In this document: piece after piece, positions 32,674 through 34,959 of the stretch
How positions within the stretch are numbered: position 1 is the first letter of the stretch
How the letters are laid out: each line of letters starts with the position of its first letter
Source: Candidatus Uhrbacteria bacterium
GTDB taxonomy: Bacteria; Patescibacteriota; Patescibacteriia; 2-12-FULL-60-25
Direction of reading: 5' to 3'
NCBI GenBank assembly: GCA_003231955.1
Contig: QIKL01000033.1
Coordinates: 1 to 34,959 of the forward strand
DNA: 34,959 nucleotides
The notes under the pieces: model-generated
The model's input: the letters and a program-made list of their open reading frames with translations, nothing else
The model's database searches: none
Told to the model about the DNA's origin: nothing
Made by a program: the position numbers and the translations under genes

Positions 32674-33167
32674 TGGATCTGAAACATTTTCCTGACTTTT
32701 ACCGCGTGAATGTCCAACGGATTCACCGTTTTATTTATTTTCGCGTTAGAGGAGACACAGACGTTGCCGAAGATCTTACACAAGATGTTTTTTTAAAGGC
32801 GTTTGCGGCATTTGAGTCGTATGACCCCAATATCAGCAGTTCGTCGTGGATTTTTACGATTGCTCGGAATCATGTCATTAATTACATGCAAAAACAGCAT
32901 CCTGGGACAAGTTTGGACGAAATTGAAAATACAATCTGGGATCGCATCCCGTGGGATAAAAAGATGGAATCTCGCCATGACCAAAAAAGGCTCATGGAGG
33001 CACTTCGTCAGCTTCCAGAGCAAGATCGAGAGATTGTCCGTTTAAAGCACATTGAAGGATGGACATTTAATGAAATTGCAGAAAAAATGGGCAAAAATGC
33101 CGGAGCTCTTCGCGTCCAATCTCATCGAGCGCTAAGGGCGTTACGGAAGATCATGAAACAAAAATGA
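32673..33167 (+). CDS. ECF-type RNA polymerase sigma factor
   Basis: This 164-residue sigma70-family protein has region 2 (RIHRFIYFRVRGDTDVAEDLTQDVFLKAFAAFESYDP, about 16-52, then WIFTIARNHVINYMQ for promoter melting) and region 4 (LPEQDREIVRLKHIEGWTFNEIAEKMGKNAGALRVQSHRALRALR, about 114-158) for -35 binding. Regions 1 and 3 are missing, as expected for ECF factors. An in-frame ATG at 32613 lies inside the membrane gene and is not used. The partner downstream is a membrane protein of the DUF5667 type, so this looks like a sigma/regulator pair. Confidence 0.94.
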   Translation: MDLKHFPDFYRVNVQRIHRFIYFRVRGDTDVAEDLTQDVFLKAFAAFESYDPNISSSSWIFTIARNHVINYMQKQHPGTSLDEIENTIWDRIPWDKKMESRHDQKRLMEALRQLPEQDREIVRLKHIEGWTFNEIAEKMGKNAGALRVQSHRALRALRKIMKQK

Positions 33168-33201
33168 TTTTCTTGTGTATATAAAAAGCGAAAATACATT
33201 T

Positions 33202-33870
33202 ATGACACGGCGGATTGAAAGAAAATTGCGGAAGATTGGACGGCAAGGAAATCCTGACCGCGCTTTTGTGCGAACGCTTGAAGCGCAGCTTCGACAAAAG
33301 GTCGGGCATCCTATCTGGTGGATTCGATGGTCCAAATTTGCTGCTGTAGGCGCAACGGCGCTCATTCTTGCGACGAGCGCAACGGGTGTCTACGCATATA
33401 CATCGGATAATGTCTTACCGAATCATCCCCTGTATTCCGTCCGTTTAGATATCGAGAAGGTCGAAGAAGCTTTGGCTGTGACACCAAGAGCGCGAGCAGC
33501 CGTGATTCGACAAATAAAAAAACGCCGAACAAAGGAACACCGGATCATGCGAACGAGGTTGGAGCTTCGGAATCGGCGCGCGCATATGAGGGCTAAACAA
33601 GTAAAATTTTTAGAGGATGATCAGGTAAAACTTCGCGAAGACCGACAAAAGACGCAGGAACAGCGGATACACATCCGTGAGGAGACACCAAAAGATTTAC
33701 GGGGGCGTATTGAGCGAATACGAGGCGAACACTCTGCCGATGCTTCCGACATCCGTGGTGAGCCGATCCACGCGGCGTTTCGAGTGATACAAGCAACAGG
33801 GACGATTGACGCTGCATCTGGGACGGAGATAAATAGAGATCGCGAGGCATCTCATAGTTTAGATGATTAA
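33202..33870 (+). CDS. DUF5667-like membrane protein, possible anti-sigma factor
   Basis: A basic cytoplasmic N-terminus (1-44) is followed by one transmembrane segment (about 45-65, FAAVGATALILATSATGVYAY) and an external part. The external part begins with NVLPNHPLYSVRLDIEKVEEALAVTPRARAAVIRQIKKRR, matching the DUF5667 pattern of LPxxPLYxxKxxxE. The rest is a highly charged Arg/Glu-rich helix. The membrane topology and location right after an ECF sigma gene suggest it controls that sigma factor, but the N-terminus has no clear zinc-binding anti-sigma motif. A GTG at 33175 is an alternative start. Confidence 0.75.
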   Translation: MTRRIERKLRKIGRQGNPDRAFVRTLEAQLRQKVGHPIWWIRWSKFAAVGATALILATSATGVYAYTSDNVLPNHPLYSVRLDIEKVEEALAVTPRARAAVIRQIKKRRTKEHRIMRTRLELRNRRAHMRAKQVKFLEDDQVKLREDRQKTQEQRIHIREETPKDLRGRIERIRGEHSADASDIRGEPIHAAFRVIQATGTIDAASGTEINRDREASHSLDD

Positions 33871-33965
33871 AAGAAGACAATCCAAGAGCTTTTTAAAGTC
33901 GGATAGGCGGCTTATTTATCGCATACTGCTGTTTTGACTTTAGGCGCTTTATTGGAAGCGGTATC

Positions 33966-34000
33966 AAAAAAAGCCCCAGGGAAACAAGGGGCTTTTTTTT
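33966..34000. terminator. Bidirectional rho-independent terminator
   Basis: AAAAAAAGCCCC (33966-33977) pairs with GGGGCTTTTTTT (33988-33999) around a 10-base loop. It has T-runs in both directions and lies between the convergent sigma-operon and the 34016-34585 gene. Confidence 0.92.
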
Positions 34001-34015
34001 GAAACGATCGTGTAT

Positions 34016-34585
34016 TTAACGGATGTTTATGGTCAATGCTGTGACGGTACCGTTAGTTCGCGCATCTTTTGAGATCATAACCGTTACATTTTCGCCGACA
34101 CTTAAATTCGACGCACGTATCGTTTGTGTTGTGAATGGACGCGGTAGAGTTTTATCCAATTTGACGCCCGCGGCCAGCTCTTTTGCAAAATCTTTAGGAG
34201 ATTTTGATATGACTTTTTGAATCACAGTCGTACTCGTCAACTTTACATTTCTGCGCGTATCAAGCCCGTCCGCAATTTTATTTGTATCCACATTTGTCGC
34301 ATTGATAATAAATCCGTCACTTGTGAGATTCGTGATAGTTCCATTCAGGATTGTAATTGGCATGGCGATGGCGGGGAACAATGTTTGCTCTCGTGCGCGC
34401 GCCGCAAGATATCCTGCACGATACTGCGCATTGAGTTGAGCTTGTGACGGAGCGCCGAACGAAAAGAGACTTCCGCCTTTTTGAATCTCGAGAGCGTTTA
34501 ATCCGACGAGGATAAAGGCTGTGATGACGAGGATAATTGAAAGAGCCGTAAGAATATATCGGCTCGTGGAAGCATGGGAGTTCAT
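34016..34585 (-). CDS. Membrane-anchored beta-rich protein of unknown function
   Basis: This 189-residue protein has an N-terminal transmembrane anchor (YILTALSIILVITAFILVGLNAL, about 9-31). An Ala/Gln-rich helix (about 47-70) follows, then a beta domain with NGTITNLTSDGFIINATN, RRNVKLTSTTVIQKV and SNLSVGENVTVMISKDARTNGTVTALTI. The pattern of strand, dipping TxV and GxxVxV resembles DUF5666-type OB/SH3-like beta barrels but is not decisive. The start is placed at the ATG at 34585 because an extended -10 element lies 10 bases upstream; an in-frame ATG at 34612 lies upstream of that element. Confidence 0.8.
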   Translation of the reverse strand: MNSHASTSRYILTALSIILVITAFILVGLNALEIQKGGSLFSFGAPSQAQLNAQYRAGYLAARAREQTLFPAIAMPITILNGTITNLTSDGFIINATNVDTNKIADGLDTRRNVKLTSTTVIQKVISKSPKDFAKELAAGVKLDKTLPRPFTTQTIRASNLSVGENVTVMISKDARTNGTVTALTINIR

Positions 34586-34595
34586 ATTTTGATGA

Positions 34596-34604
34596 AGTAT
34601 ACCA
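34596..34604 (-). promoter_or_regulatory. Extended -10 promoter of the beta-rich protein gene
   Basis: On the minus strand TGG is followed by TATACT (34601-34596), an extended -10. The ATG at 34585 follows after 10 bases, predicting a leader of a few bases at most. No good -35 is seen. Confidence 0.6.
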
Positions 34605-34680
34605 CATTTCATTTGTTAACGGTAAAAAAAACATTTGTGATCTTCGCTATACTATCTTGGTCCACACATCGTTTAATATA

Positions 34681-34794
34681 ATGTCGTTATTATTATATGT
34701 ATCAATAAATCCAGCAATTTCTAAAGACACATACACATCTAAACTGCTAAACGTGTCTAGAAAGATTTGCTCAACAAGCGATGTGTACCTCTAA
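34681..34794 (+). CDS. Candidate small ORF of 37 residues
   Basis: ATG to TAA gives a 37-residue peptide beginning MSLLLYVSINPAIS and ending STSDVYL, with a short hydrophobic N-terminus. A -10-like TATACT lies 28 bases upstream and a terminator starts 15 bases after the stop, so the unit would be self-contained. There is no Shine-Dalgarno site and the composition is not distinctive. The same interval may instead be a structured small RNA. Confidence 0.25.
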   Translation: MSLLLYVSINPAISKDTYTSKLLNVSRKICSTSDVYL

Positions 34795-34809
34795 AGTAAG
34801 ACAAAGATA

Positions 34810-34838
34810 CACCCGTGGATGCGGGTGATTTTATTTTT
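34810..34838 (+). terminator. Rho-independent terminator near right end
   Basis: CACCCG (34810-34815) pairs with CGGGTG (34822-34827) around a 6-base loop and is followed by ATTTTATTTTT. No long plus-strand gene ends here, so it implies a short transcript upstream. Confidence 0.7.
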
Positions 34839-34857
34839 GTGTGATGGTGTGGATAGA

Positions 34858-34887
34858 TTGACAAAAGAGGGATTTTTGTGTTTTAAT
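34858..34887 (+). promoter_or_regulatory. Consensus promoter at right edge
   Basis: TTGACA (34858-34863), 18 bases, TTTAAT (34882-34887). Two hairpins follow at once: GTACCTC/GGGGTGC (34898-34917) and CTAACA/TGTTAG (34921-34943). It probably starts a structured RNA or the leader of a gene beyond the window. A GTG at 34928 opens a frame that continues off the edge. Confidence 0.65.
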
Positions 34888-34959
34888 CACGGTATCTGTA
34901 CCTCAATTTTGGGGTGCGATCTAACACGTGAAAACGCTGTTAGGCTCATCGACAACTTA

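Larger units (their letters stand above)
34586..34959. other. Gene-poor 374-base right end with possible small transcripts
   Basis: No long gene is seen. On the plus strand a -10-like TATACT (34648-34653) is followed by a 37-codon open frame (34681-34794), then a terminator (34810-34838), then a consensus promoter (34858-34887) and two hairpins reaching the window edge. An outer inverted repeat, ACACATCG (34664-34671) with CGATGTGT (34779-34786), and an inner AGACAC/GTGTCT could fold the same region as an RNA. AT content is high. Confidence 0.55.

Noticed and set aside
1-34959. CRISPR array, insertion sequence or prophage
   Set aside because: No regularly spaced repeats, transposase, integrase, cas or phage structural gene was recognised on either strand.

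Overview
The window looks like a chromosomal segment of a Patescibacteria (Candidate Phyla Radiation) bacterium, probably of the Parcubacteria type. This is inference from gene content: short divergent proteins, a PEGA-domain propeller protein, a DUF3467 protein, a sigma factor next to a DUF5667-like protein, a very short HrcA and compact overlapping operons. No rRNA, CRISPR array, integrase or insertion sequence was seen. There is one tRNA, tRNA-Lys(TTT).

Layout. Positions 1-3763 (minus) hold three GT2 glycosyltransferase genes in one tight operon; one has two GT2 domains and the last runs off the left edge. Divergent from it, 3818-7147 encodes CDP-sugar synthesis (rfbF, rfbG, a short cupin epimerase-like protein), interrupted by a YdcF/DUF218-like gene with its own Shine-Dalgarno site and terminator. 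Positions 7154-10356 hold a PEGA protein (minus), a CtpA-type S41 protease and a Nudix hydrolase. Positions 10372-12706 hold pyrG, rpmA (minus) and a NifU-domain gene. Positions 12733-16344 hold a membrane protein, mraY, ftsW/rodA and murG. A lone GGDEF-like gene (16532-17305), a strong terminator and tRNA-Lys follow. Positions 17600-21367 form an overlapping operon of GT4, a translin/TRAX-family protein, GT2 and murD. Positions 21424-26780 hold an AbrB-type regulator and a MacA/MacB-type ABC export system with two permeases. Positions 26875-32029 form a heat-shock cluster: CIRCE-hrcA, grpE, hsp20, dnaK, DUF3467, dnaJ. Positions 32143-33870 hold a membrane protein, an ECF-type sigma factor and a DUF5667-like membrane protein. 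A TM-anchored beta-rich protein (minus) and a 374-base stretch with signs of small transcripts end the window.

The main theme is the cell envelope: sugar-nucleotide supply (CDP-6-deoxyhexose), glycosyltransferases for surface glycans, lipid-linked peptidoglycan steps (MraY, MurG, MurD, FtsW), and export. Protein quality control forms a second block.

The most striking sequence-level pattern is regulatory. Many genes at the head of transcription units have a sigma70-like -10 hexamer only 7-11 bases before the start ATG and no Shine-Dalgarno site, so their mRNAs should be leaderless or nearly so. Only two genes (4725 and 16532) have strong Shine-Dalgarno sites; both start with non-ATG codons, are followed by terminators and look like independent cassettes. 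A translin-family protein with all three TRAX-type catalytic acidic residues inside a murein/glycan operon and a degenerate GGDEF protein are the best leads for new biology.
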